Below are positions 1 to 6,014 of a stretch of DNA of 6,562 nucleotides, piece after piece. Location: assembly GCA_013414725.1 (NCBI GenBank), contig CP058706.1, forward strand, positions 1,888,035 through 1,894,596. Reading direction: 5' to 3'. Below the pieces are notes generated by a model that saw nothing but the letters and a program-made list of their open reading frames with translations, made no database searches and was not told the origin of the DNA. Each line of letters begins with the position of its first letter. The stretch's first letter is position 1. This stretch comes from Coxiellaceae bacterium (GTDB taxonomy: Bacteria > Pseudomonadota > Gammaproteobacteria > GCA-013414725). A program made the position numbers and the translations under genes.

Positions 1-426
1 CCTATACGAAAATTTCACGGCATTTCAAAAGCATTTGCACAAGCGGTTGCTGATCAGTTGCATCACATTACAGAGCTGAGTGGGAAAATTTATTCTGATG
101 GTGAATTAGCGGCTGATGAATTTGATATTCGCATAGCGGAAATGTTGCGTAATGCTGGTCCTTGGGGACAGGGATATGAAGAACCTATCTTCGATGGACA
201 GTTTCAAATTTATGAACAACGGGTTGTAGGACAAAAACATTTAAAATTGAAGTTAGGTGCTAAAAATTCCCGTATTTATGATGCAATTGCGTTTAATGTG
301 AATTTATCTGATTGGCCTAATCATCGTTGTGAAAAAATACTGGCAGCATATCGTTTAGATATCAATGAATATCGAGGTCAACGGAATTTACAATTGATTA
401 TTGAGCATTTAGAACCGGTGGAATGA
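1..426 (+). CDS. recJ: Single-stranded-DNA-specific 5'-3' exonuclease RecJ, C-terminal part (5' end outside window)
   Basis: The frame is open from base 1 to the TGA at 424-426, giving the last 141 residues of a protein that begins upstream. RecJ degrades single-stranded DNA 5' to 3' in RecF-pathway recombination and mismatch repair, in the cytoplasm. The part seen is the C-terminal OB-fold region. Recognisable RecJ landmarks are NAGPWGQGYEEPIFDG, VVGQKHLKLKL, IAFNV, AAYRLDINEYRG and the terminal LQLIIEHLEP. The DHH and DHHA1 catalytic motifs lie upstream and cannot be checked. A TTG at 58 is in frame but is not a start, because the homology-like sequence continues upstream of it. The stop lies one base before dusA, so the two genes are probably co-transcribed. 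In E. coli recJ is followed by prfB instead. An A6 run inside the gene (near 331) is in frame. Confidence 0.93.
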   Translation, partial: PIRKFHGISKAFAQAVADQLHHITELSGKIYSDGELAADEFDIRIAEMLRNAGPWGQGYEEPIFDGQFQIYEQRVVGQKHLKLKLGAKNSRIYDAIAFNVNLSDWPNHRCEKILAAYRLDINEYRGQRNLQLIIEHLEPVE

Positions 427-427
427 A

Positions 428-1390
428 ATGATTGATCGAAAAATTTCTGTGGCCCCTATGTTAGATTGCACTGATCGTCATTGCCGTTATTTTTTCCGGC
501 AATTGAGTCAACATACATTGCTTTATACAGAAATGATCACCACCAAAGCGATTATTCATGGGGACCGAAACCAATTGTTGGCTTTTGATCCGGCAGAGCA
601 TCCGTTGGCATTGCAACTAGGAGGCAGTGATCCTGCTGAATTAGCAATTTGTACTAAGATAGCGGCTGATTATGGTTATGATGAAGTGAATCTTAATGTA
701 GGCTGTCCTAGTGATCGGGTTCAATCGGGGAAGTTTGGTGCTTGTTTATTCAAAGAACCTGCATTGGTTGCTGATTGCGTTGCTGCAATGCGAGCCAGCG
801 CTTCGTTTCCCGTGACAGTCAAAACCCGTATTGGAGTAGATGATCATGATAGTTATCAACATCTATGTCATTTCATTGAGACAGTGAGCGCTGCTGGATG
901 TGAGGTGTTTATTTTACATGCCAGAAAAGCGTGGTTAAAAGGTCTCAGTCCAAAAGAAAACCGGGAAATTCCTCCTTTGCATTATGAAATTGCTGCGCAA
1001 GTTAAGCGCGATTTTCCAGATCTTAGCATTGTTCTGAATGGTGGCATTAGAACTTGGGAACAAATTATGAAGCATCTCTCTTGTTTCGCAGGTGTAATGA
1101 TAGGAAGGGAAGCCTATTCTAATCCTTATTTATTGGCAGAGGTAGATCAGAGACTTTTTGCTGGTGATAAAATTCCAACCCGTAAACAAGTGTTACAACA
1201 ACTATTGCCTTATGTGGAAAAAGCGCTTAGTCACGGTGAAAAATTGTCCCACATTACCCGACATTTATTTGGTTTGTTTCATGGACAGCCAGGCGCAAGA
1301 GCTTGGAGGCAACATCTAACGGCAACCAGCTTTCGTTATGGAGCTGGTTGCGAAGTCATTGAGGATATATTGGCTAAAATCCCAGATTGA
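428..1390 (+). CDS. dusA: tRNA-dihydrouridine(20/20a) synthase DusA
   Basis: A complete 320-residue, FMN-dependent cytoplasmic enzyme that reduces uridine 20/20a in the tRNA D-loop to dihydrouridine using NADPH. Motifs run in family order: the N-terminal VAPMLDCTD flavin-site motif (8-16); LQLGGSDP (62-69); NLNVGCPSDRVQSGKFGA (88-105) with catalytic Cys93 acting as general acid; VKTRIG (131-136) with Lys132; LHARKAWLKGLSPKENR (163-179), which marks the DusA subfamily rather than DusB or DusC; NGGI (204-207); and the phosphate-binding MIGREAYSNPY (224-234). Length is normal for DusA. The ATG at 428 is chosen because it starts right at the conserved N-terminus and sits one base after the recJ stop, with a purine-rich GGTGGA just upstream inside recJ. 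The gene converges on the secreted-protein gene with a 10-base gap. Nothing about it looks damaged, including a T6 run near 490. Confidence 0.97.
   Translation: MIDRKISVAPMLDCTDRHCRYFFRQLSQHTLLYTEMITTKAIIHGDRNQLLAFDPAEHPLALQLGGSDPAELAICTKIAADYGYDEVNLNVGCPSDRVQSGKFGACLFKEPALVADCVAAMRASASFPVTVKTRIGVDDHDSYQHLCHFIETVSAAGCEVFILHARKAWLKGLSPKENREIPPLHYEIAAQVKRDFPDLSIVLNGGIRTWEQIMKHLSCFAGVMIGREAYSNPYLLAEVDQRLFAGDKIPTRKQVLQQLLPYVEKALSHGEKLSHITRHLFGLFHGQPGARAWRQHLTATSFRYGAGCEVIEDILAKIPD
1322..1351. repeat. Perfect 10-bp inverted repeat at the 3' end of dusA
   Basis: GCAACCAGCT (1322-1331) is the exact reverse complement of AGCTGGTTGC (1342-1351), with a 10-base loop. It lies inside dusA codons near the end of the gene, and about 50 bases past the stop of the convergent secreted-protein gene at 1401. 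No T-run follows on either strand, so it is not a classical intrinsic terminator. It could protect RNA 3' ends of either convergent transcript, or be coincidental. Confidence 0.45.
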
Positions 1391-1400
1391 TAGCCGATCT

Positions 1401-1853
1401 TTATTGCAAAGTAACAGTGCCTGAATAATAAGAGCCATCATTCGCTTGCAAGGTAACAGCCATAGAATTAACTCCAGCAACAACCCCTTGAGGCGCATTT
1501 GTATAAAGAAAATTATTATTAGCATAGATGCTAATAGAAATCATTTGCTGATTGTTATTACCTGTTTTTTGCTCACATTCAGAGGCACTGCTCATGTCAG
1601 CATTAGTGCCATCAGTGGCTATATTACCAGTAATGCTATAAAACGATGCAGGTTCAGGAGGCCCTACGACTAAGTGGCTTGATTCGATGGTAAAGAGAAC
1701 GGGCATGTGTTGTACGGAGTTTTGAGTATTAGTCAAAATGCCACCCCAAGTCAGCCCATCTAAGCTAGGGCAGGAATTCCAGCTGGCCCATCCTGCGGTT
1801 GAAGTCATAGCTAGTGTCATAATACTTAACAATTTAATTATTTTTTTCTTCAT
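1401..1853 (-). CDS. Small secreted/periplasmic protein of unknown function
   Basis: I do not recognise the family. The 150-residue protein has a clear Sec signal peptide: basic MKKKIIK, a hydrophobic core LLSIMTLAMTSTA, and a likely signal peptidase I site after GWA (residue 23), leaving about 127 mature residues. There is no lipobox cysteine. The mature part is rich in Ser, Thr, Asn and Gly, has just two cysteines (Cys28 and Cys93) that could form a disulfide in the periplasm, and ends in alternating hydrophobic stretches that suggest beta strands (ISISIYANN, MAVTLQAN, SGTVTLQ). The ATG at 1853 is preferred over an upstream in-frame ATG at 1916: it gives a proper signal peptide, has an AAAAGG ribosome site (complement of 1864-1869) 10 bases upstream, and the longer form would run through the candidate promoter. 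An A7 run at codons 3-5 is in frame. It is convergent with dusA. Confidence 0.8.
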   Translation of the reverse strand: MKKKIIKLLSIMTLAMTSTAGWASWNSCPSLDGLTWGGILTNTQNSVQHMPVLFTIESSHLVVGPPEPASFYSITGNIATDGTNADMSSASECEQKTGNNNQQMISISIYANNNFLYTNAPQGVVAGVNSMAVTLQANDGSYYSGTVTLQ

Positions 1854-1879
1854 ACTAAGTATGCCTTTTTGTGATTCAT

Positions 1880-1916
1880 AGTATAGATAAGTATATGAGT
1901 TAAATCTTAACATCAA
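1880..1916 (-). promoter_or_regulatory. Candidate promoter of the secreted-protein gene
   Basis: On the minus strand TTGATG (complement of 1911-1916) lies 15 bases before TATACT (complement of 1890-1895). A second TATACT follows (complement of 1880-1885). The -10 hexamers are good, but the 15-base spacing is short, so the -35 assignment is uncertain. A small dyad, GTTAA-atc-TTAAC (1899-1911), lies between the elements and could bind a regulator. Confidence 0.4.
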
Positions 1917-1942
1917 CTTAAGTCAGGTTATTTTTAGGCAAT

Positions 1943-1976
1943 AAAAAGGCGGCTGGTTTATACCAGCCGCCTTTTT
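1943..1976 (-). terminator. Rho-independent terminator downstream of rpmE
   Basis: Arms 1943-1957 and 1962-1976 pair perfectly over 15 bp around a 4-base loop. The core is GGCGGCTGG/CCAGCCGCC, flanked by A5 and T5, so a U-run follows the stem on either strand. It starts 13 bases after the rpmE stop, as expected for the terminator of that gene. It also insulates the secreted-protein gene from rpmE read-through, and by symmetry could work in both directions. Confidence 0.93.
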
Positions 1977-1988
1977 GGGTAAGAGAGA

Positions 1989-2225
1989 TTAACCTCTAGC
2001 GTCAGTGGCTTCTTTGGCGCCGGTTTGACGATATTTACGTTGGAAGCGGTCAACACGGCGGGCGGTGTCAACAATCTTTTGCTTCTTGGTATAGAATGGA
2101 TGACATTTGTTACAAATATCAACATGAATGTCCTTACCGACGGCAGAATTAACGGTGAAAACGTGGCCGCAGCTGCAAGAAACTTTGATCGGTTTATAGC
2201 TTTCTGGGTGTATTCCTTGTTTCAT
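1989..2225 (-). CDS. rpmE: 50S ribosomal protein L31, zinc-binding form
   Basis: A 78-residue L31 that sits at the central protuberance of the large ribosomal subunit and helps bridge it to the small subunit. The N-terminus [10 protein letters not shown] matches the family. The zinc ligands are all present as CSC (Cys17, Cys19) and CNKCHPFYT (Cys38, Cys41), so this is the C+ type rather than the cysteine-less paralogue made in zinc starvation. The [13 protein letters not shown] segment is also characteristic. The tail is a few residues longer than in E. coli. The ATG at 2225 has a GAGAG ribosome site about 7 bases upstream. It is a single-gene unit with its own promoter and a strong terminator. 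Confidence 0.97.
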   Translation of the reverse strand: MKQGIHPESYKPIKVSCSCGHVFTVNSAVGKDIHVDICNKCHPFYTKKQKIVDTARRVDRFQRKYRQTGAKEATDARG

Positions 2226-2261
2226 AGAATTGCTCTCTCGCTTTGACTAAATTAAACGCCT

Positions 2262-2270
2262 ATCATACCA
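2262..2270 (-). promoter_or_regulatory. Candidate extended -10 promoter of rpmE
   Basis: Minus-strand TGGTATGAT (complement of 2262-2270) gives a TATGAT -10 with the TGn extension, about 37 bases upstream of the rpmE ATG. At 17-base spacing the -35 position reads TTTATT, which is weak, so the extended -10 would carry most of the activity. The GAGAG ribosome site lies between this and the start codon. Confidence 0.55.
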
Positions 2271-2275
2271 AATCT

Positions 2276-2307
2276 ACTGGCAAAAATAAAAGGGCAATCA
2301 TGCCAGT
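2276..2307. repeat. 7-bp inverted repeat between rpmE and the broken TPR gene; possible weak terminator
   Basis: ACTGGCA (2276-2282) pairs with TGCCAGT (2301-2307). Inside it, GGCA-atca-TGCC (2293-2304) can form a shorter hairpin which, on the minus strand, is followed by a T-rich CTTTTATTTTT. That makes it a possible weak intrinsic terminator for the TPR gene, whose reconstructed stop is at 2319. The repeat also overlaps the -35 position of the rpmE promoter, so an operator role is possible. Confidence 0.35.
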
Positions 2308-2318
2308 TTTTGTGCCAC

Positions 2319-3424
2319 CTACTGTGAGCCGCCATTGCTAAATTGTTGCCCAAAATTCAATGGGTTATTAGTGGTGGCTGGTGGAGTTTGGCCATTCGGG
2401 GCTGGAAAAATTGCCATTTAAGGCTTTCTGTATCTATAAATGCTTGCTTTAAGCTCTTAAATAAGCGGGTCAAATGGCCCTTCATGAGATGTCCATATTT
2501 TTGTGCTAATGGGTGGCTGCTAATAGTTTTATCTAATAAAGAGGTCATGTCAGTTTGGGGGTGTTATTTTGTGATAATTTATAGAGATCAGCCACCAAAA
2601 AATACTGTAAATATAGTCCATCGAAACGGGCATACCTTGGGCCACACGCGCATCAGTATAAGCCAAATTTGTGCATAGCCAGTTCCTAAATATGTTGTTT
2701 TCAAAATAAACCTGGTGAGTCGTTGGAAACAGCATTTTGGCAACAGTGGTTAAAAGTAGCTGATCTAGGCTTCTTAATGCATATCCTTGTAAAAACATAG
2801 CTTGCAACTCAATATCGATTTTTTCAAGATCAAGATTGCCATTATTCTCATTAGAAGCCAGGCTGAGAAGGTTTGCATGTTGCTGCAATAATTTTTGTAA
2901 TGGTTCGTCCAATTTAGAGTTTAGACTAGCAGTTACATTGATAATTTTAAGTATAAGTATTGGGTTATCTCTCAGGTTGATATCAGCGTTGGTTCTTATG
3001 ATTTTACACAATAAATCATTTAAAGAAGTCGTCAGTGGTGTATAGACTTTTCCTGTGTCATCTATATAAATAGCATCAATGCTCAACATTTGACTGACAG
3101 CATGATCCCTCAGTGCTATTTCCGATTCAAATAGTTCGGTTGGATGGGATGATAACTTAATTCTACAAGGTTTCTGGGTGGGGTTCCGTGTTTGGTTTAG
3201 CAAATGCTCACATTCTAGGATTGCTTGATCGAATTCAGTCAGTCTTTCAGTAGGACAGTCGGTAATTAATTCTACGATTTTAGCTTGAGAGTTATAAATT
3301 ATTTCGCCTGTGAGTAATATATAAAAATTATTTTTTTAAAAAACAACATTAGCTCGTGGATATGCTGGTTAATTTGGAATTTACCTTGGTCAGTGAAAAT
3401 CGCAGTGAACATGTCTGATGGAGG
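2319..3424 (-). pseudogene. C-terminal domain and low-complexity tail of the broken gene, family unknown
   Basis: After the coiled coil comes a mixed-composition domain of roughly 330 residues, MPPSDMFTAIFTDQGKF through IYSIFWWLISINYHKI, that I do not recognise. It is predicted mostly alpha-helical by eye (long Leu/Ile/Asn-rich stretches such as LDEPLQKLLQQHANLLSLAS) and has aromatic-rich ends. It crosses one frame change near 3331-3337. After another near 2557 it continues MTSLLDKTISSHPLAQKYGH, and after a third near 2406-2410 ends in a tail (PAPNGQTPPATTNNPLNFG, then QQFSNGGSQ and TAG). The tail is plausible only in the repaired frame; unrepaired, the previous frame stops at 2357-2359. Confidence 0.7.
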
Positions 3425-4160
3425 CATTCGTAAGGTTTTGCTTTGCTTTGAAAGGCGTAATTTTTCTTCTAATTGTGAAGCGACTTGGTCTTTCTGTTTT
3501 AATTCTGCTTCTAGTTGTTGAATTCGCTTGTATAATGCATTTTGGGTTTTCTTGATATTTTCAATTTCATCTTCATAAGTGGTTTTTAATGTGGATATTT
3601 GGACGGCATGTTGTTCTTTTGTTTTGTTCAATTTTTCAGTTGCCGTTTGCTTGGATTTTATAAGATCTTCCTTTATCTTTTCATTTTCAGTTTGTAATTT
3701 TTAGTTTTCTCATCTCGTGATTGTTTTTAATTTCATTTGCGTGCGCATTTTTTAATGCGCAAATTTGGGCCTCAAATTCATCTTTAGCTTTGGTTAGTGC
3801 TTGAGTTAATGTTTGTTTTGACTCTATGGCCTCATCTTGCAATTTTTACTTCGGCTTGTAGTTGCTTAATCGCTGATTCTCTTTCTTCAAGCATGTTGCT
3901 TTGTTTTCCCATGGTTCTATGGATTAATTTTTTTCTGCTCTTAATGTTTTGATTTGCTTTAATAGCTCTTCTTGTTCTTGTTTTTAGGCAAAGAATTTTC
4001 CGGGGGCCTGGTGCTGTTAGTCAATTGCTCTATTGTAATATGAGCCGTTAAAAGTTTTTCTTCTCTCTTGGCTAATTGTTCGCTCAGTTGTAAGCATTTT
4101 AAATTTGCGGTGATATTTTCTTTCTCTTGTTTTCGAAGAAGAGTAAAAAGTGGATTTTGG
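3425..4160 (-). pseudogene. Central coiled-coil segment of the broken gene
   Basis: Joined across frames this is about 245 residues of Glu/Lys/Gln-rich sequence with heptad-like spacing of Leu and Ile and almost no Pro or Gly. Examples are LLRKQEKENITANLKCLQLS, MLEERESAIKQLQAE, EKIKEDLIKSKQTATEKLNK, and YKRIQQLEAELKQKDQVASQ followed by LEEKLRL. It carries most of the frame changes (near 3983, 3931, 3845, 3726 and 3700), as expected because its AAA/AAG/GAA codons make many A-runs. The composition suggests a dimerising or spacer rod between the TPR domain and the C-terminal domain. Confidence 0.72.
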
Positions 4161-4199
4161 GGTTCGCATTGATTTGATATAAGCTATCAATATGTTCCA

Positions 4200-5182
4200 G
4201 CATTTTTTAATGCTATCCTCGGAAAACTCTAATTTACTTAAATCATCATAAGCATGTAAATATAGCTCTAGTTCATAATAGATTTGGCCGCGCAATAATA
4301 ATGCCATTACGTGATTTTTTGGGTTAGTGAAAGAGCTGTATTGCAATCTTGTAATGCTTGATCTCGATTGTTTAACGTGCGATGACATTCGGCGCGATGA
4401 TAAAAATAATCTGCCGATCTATTATAAAGAGTGATTGCCATGTTAAAATCAAATAAAGCATTTTCAAATTTTGCAGATCCTTTTGATGTATTGTTATTGT
4501 CTGATTGTCGGTTTACTTCAGCTTTTTTAGCTTGGTCATACAGCATTTTTCCACGTTCGAAGTATGCGACGGAGTTTTCTGGATTTAGTTTAATCGATGT
4601 GGTGATGAAATCTAGCGCTGATTTGTTTTTTCCTGAATTTTTATAGGCAATTGCTAAATAATATGCGGATTCGTAATCTAGCTCATCCAGAGTAAATGCT
4701 TGGCTTAGATTTTTAATGGCATCTTCAATTTTTCTTGATGTAGTTGTAATTTGCCAATTTCAAGAAAACTTCTTTTATCAGCGTGATATTTAAACTAAAA
4801 AGCGTAACGTTTTTATAGCAGGCAATGGCCATTTCAGTTTGCTCATCTGTAGCATAACAGACAGCTTTTTGAAAATGTAAATTGTCATCATAAGGATTGA
4901 GTTCCAATGCTTTGTCATAATAACTGATGGCATCAGTAAACTCATCTAGTTCTTGATAGACATCACCTAGGCAGTGGTAAGCTGAAAGATGAAAAGGATC
5001 TAGTTCTAGTGTTTTGCCATAATAGTTTATTTTATCTTGGGGTTGGTGTGAAATATTTCCCAGCTCATAAAATGCCTCAGCAGGAGAAGGGAGGCTGTCA
5101 TTTCCATGAAATATGACATTGCTTGTTTAAAATCTTCGGTAGCAGATAATTTTCCTAAATATAATAAAGTTGATTTATATTC
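4200..5182 (-). pseudogene. Second TPR block of the broken gene, split over several frames
   Basis: Continuing the N-terminal fragment, the frame runs EYKSTLLYLGKLSATEDF, changes near 5110, and then gives textbook TPR units: AYHCLGDVYQELDEFTDAIS-YYDKALELNP, then LHFQKAVCYATDEQTEMAIA. After changes near 4790 and 4731 come further units: SAYYLAIAYKNSGKNKSALD, SVAYFERGKMLYDQAKK with a short Asn/Ser-rich insert, and DYFYHRAECHRTLNNRDQAL. After the change near 4317 comes VMALLLRGQIYYELELYLHA. Together with the N-terminal part this is around ten TPR-like units, enough for a long superhelical peptide-binding surface. Confidence 0.75.
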
Positions 5183-5783
5183 TTTTTAAGTTTTTTATAA
5201 ATCGCTTGGCTTGCTTATTATTACCGGATTTGCAATGAATATGCATGCTCAGATAGCGAACATAATCTGATCCATTACACTGTTGAAGTTGGGTGAGCGC
5301 AGATGGGTTTTGGTTAGCAAGCATGTAGAGTTGGGCCAATTGTAGTGGCTCTAATTTTGTTTTGACCGCGTCATTAATTATTTGTTCGATTTTTTGAATA
5401 TGAATTTCATAAAGGTCTTTATCTGTGATAATTGATGGATGATCGATGACAATATCCAAGGCCTTTTCGTAATAACCGAAGGCTTTAGCAGTATTTTCAT
5501 GGTAATAATATGCATTCCCAATAATTAAAAATGCCATATAAAGCACATGATAGTTATTTTTAAGACTTGCTTGATTAATAATTTCATGACAGCTTTTGAT
5601 GCTATCTTCATATTGATTTTGAGCAAATTTGACAGTAGCAATATAAAGTTGAATGATTAAATTATCAGGACGTTCGCTGGCCAAGGACTTTAGTTCTATT
5701 AGGCATTCATCATACTTATGCTGTTGATATAGTTCTTTGGCTTTTTTAGTAATTGCAGGGTTTGTTTGATGCTCATTTTTCAT
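5175..5783 (-). pseudogene. N-terminal TPR fragment of the broken gene
   Basis: The longest undamaged N-terminal stretch, 202 codons as it stands. It begins MKNEHQTNPAITKKAKELYQ and holds TPR-like helix pairs: ELYQQHKYDECLIELKSLAS, then LYIATVKFAQNQYEDSIKSC, then MAFLIIGNAYYYHENTAKAF followed by YYEKALDI. The small and aromatic positions match the TPR consensus (G/A at 8, Y/F at 11, A at 20 and 27). The natural frame leaves this one at the A5 run near 5183-5187; the last few codons before the TAA at 5175-5177 are out-of-frame read-through. If translated alone it would give a short TPR protein. Confidence 0.75.
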
Positions 5784-5843
5784 TGCCTTTTTAGTTGTGC
5801 ATTTTCAGCTTTTTATTTATTTCAATGACTTACCATGGGCCTA

Positions 5844-5872
5844 TTGGCACGAGTTCCAGTTTGTGGTATACT
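5844..5872 (+). promoter_or_regulatory. Near-consensus sigma-70 promoter for the MFS gene
   Basis: TTGGCA (5844-5849) and TATACT (5867-5872) are separated by exactly 17 bases, each one mismatch from consensus. Transcription would start near 5879, leaving a leader of about 100-135 bases before the MFS coding region. It is the only strong plus-strand promoter in the 230-base gap between the divergent genes. No equally good minus-strand promoter for the TPR gene was found in the same gap. Confidence 0.75.
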
Positions 5873-5883
5873 ACTTTAAATTT

Positions 5884-5945
5884 GCGCCTTGTGCTTCTTG
5901 CGAGATATTAATTGGCGCTTACCGTTTCTGCAATCCTCCATTGCA
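5884..5945 (+). other. Structured 5' leader of the MFS transcript
   Basis: Two possible hairpins lie in the leader. GCGCC (5884-5888) can pair with GGCGC (5914-5918), and TGCAAT (5929-5934) pairs perfectly with ATTGCA (5940-5945) around a CCTCC loop. The loop bases CTCC are complementary to GGAG at 5969-5972, the best ribosome binding site in the leader. It matches no riboswitch class that I recognise. Regulation of translation by this pairing is inference. Confidence 0.3.
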
Positions 5946-5967
5946 TGTTCCAACAAAGTTTTAGCAT

Positions 5968-5994
5968 GGGAGTAATTGAATGTCTTCTTTTTAG
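5968..5994 (+). promoter_or_regulatory. Strong ribosome binding site and ATG leading to a 4-codon ORF (MSSF-stop)
   Basis: GGGAG (5968-5972) is 7 bases before the ATG at 5980, the best initiation signal in this leader, yet the frame reads Met-Ser-Ser-Phe and stops at TAG 5992-5994. Adding one T to the T5 run (5988-5992) would join this ATG to the MFS frame (MSSFLEPRDESQMGLGN). It is therefore either a mini-ORF in the leader or the true MFS start interrupted by a one-base indel. Confidence 0.5.
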
Positions 5995-6014
5995 AGCCCA
6001 GAGATGAAAGTCAA

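Larger units (their letters stand above)
2319..5783 (-). pseudogene. Broken large TPR / coiled-coil protein gene (about 1,158 codons, roughly 15 frame changes)
   Basis: One long gene, shown by continuous protein-like sequence that jumps between frames from the ATG at 5783 to a TAG at 2319-2321. The order is TPR repeats (about residues 1-525), coiled coil (about 540-785), then an unrecognised C-terminal domain and tail. Frame changes lie at or beside base runs near (plus-strand positions) 5183-5187, 5109-5111, 4789-4791, 4729-4733, 4315-4320, 4203-4208, 4155-4158, 3981-3985, 3928-3934, 3843-3847, 3724-3728, 3698-3702, 3331-3337, 2557-2561 and 2406-2410. Most need one added base; those at 5183, 3843 and 2557 need one removed. 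I saw no nonsense substitution in the repaired frame. The start ATG follows AAAAAGG, but the spacing is only 2-3 bases. No signal peptide or membrane segment is apparent. TPR plus coiled coil suggests a protein-binding scaffold, possibly a secreted effector, but I recognise no named family. It may be a recent pseudogene or an intact gene with homopolymer sequencing errors. Confidence 0.82.

Noticed and set aside
1316..1525. Minus-strand open frame of 69 codons across the dusA end
   Set aside because: Overlaps two well-supported genes in other frames and has no motif.
1854..1916. Longer start (ATG at 1916) for the secreted protein
   Set aside because: It would put 21 non-hydrophobic residues before the signal peptide and run through the candidate promoter; the ATG at 1853 has a better ribosome site.
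2343..2678. Plus-strand open frame of 111 codons over the C-terminal end of the TPR gene
   Set aside because: Antisense to a frame with natural protein composition. Its own translation is Cys/Trp-rich with no recognisable motif and no good ribosome site.
3742..3761. Perfect 8-bp hairpin TGCGCATT-tttt-AATGCGCA
   Set aside because: It lies inside the coiled-coil coding part of the broken gene, has no T-run after it on either strand, and is explained by Ala-Leu-Lys-Asn-Ala-His codons.
4017..4388. Minus-strand open frame of 123 codons as an independent gene
   Set aside because: Only its middle is protein-like TPR. Both ends (Ser/Arg-rich start and end) are out-of-frame reading of the larger gene.
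5966..6007. 13-codon open frame as an attenuator leader peptide for the MFS gene
   Set aside because: No ribosome site precedes its ATG, the residues show no run of a regulatory amino acid, and no terminator follows.
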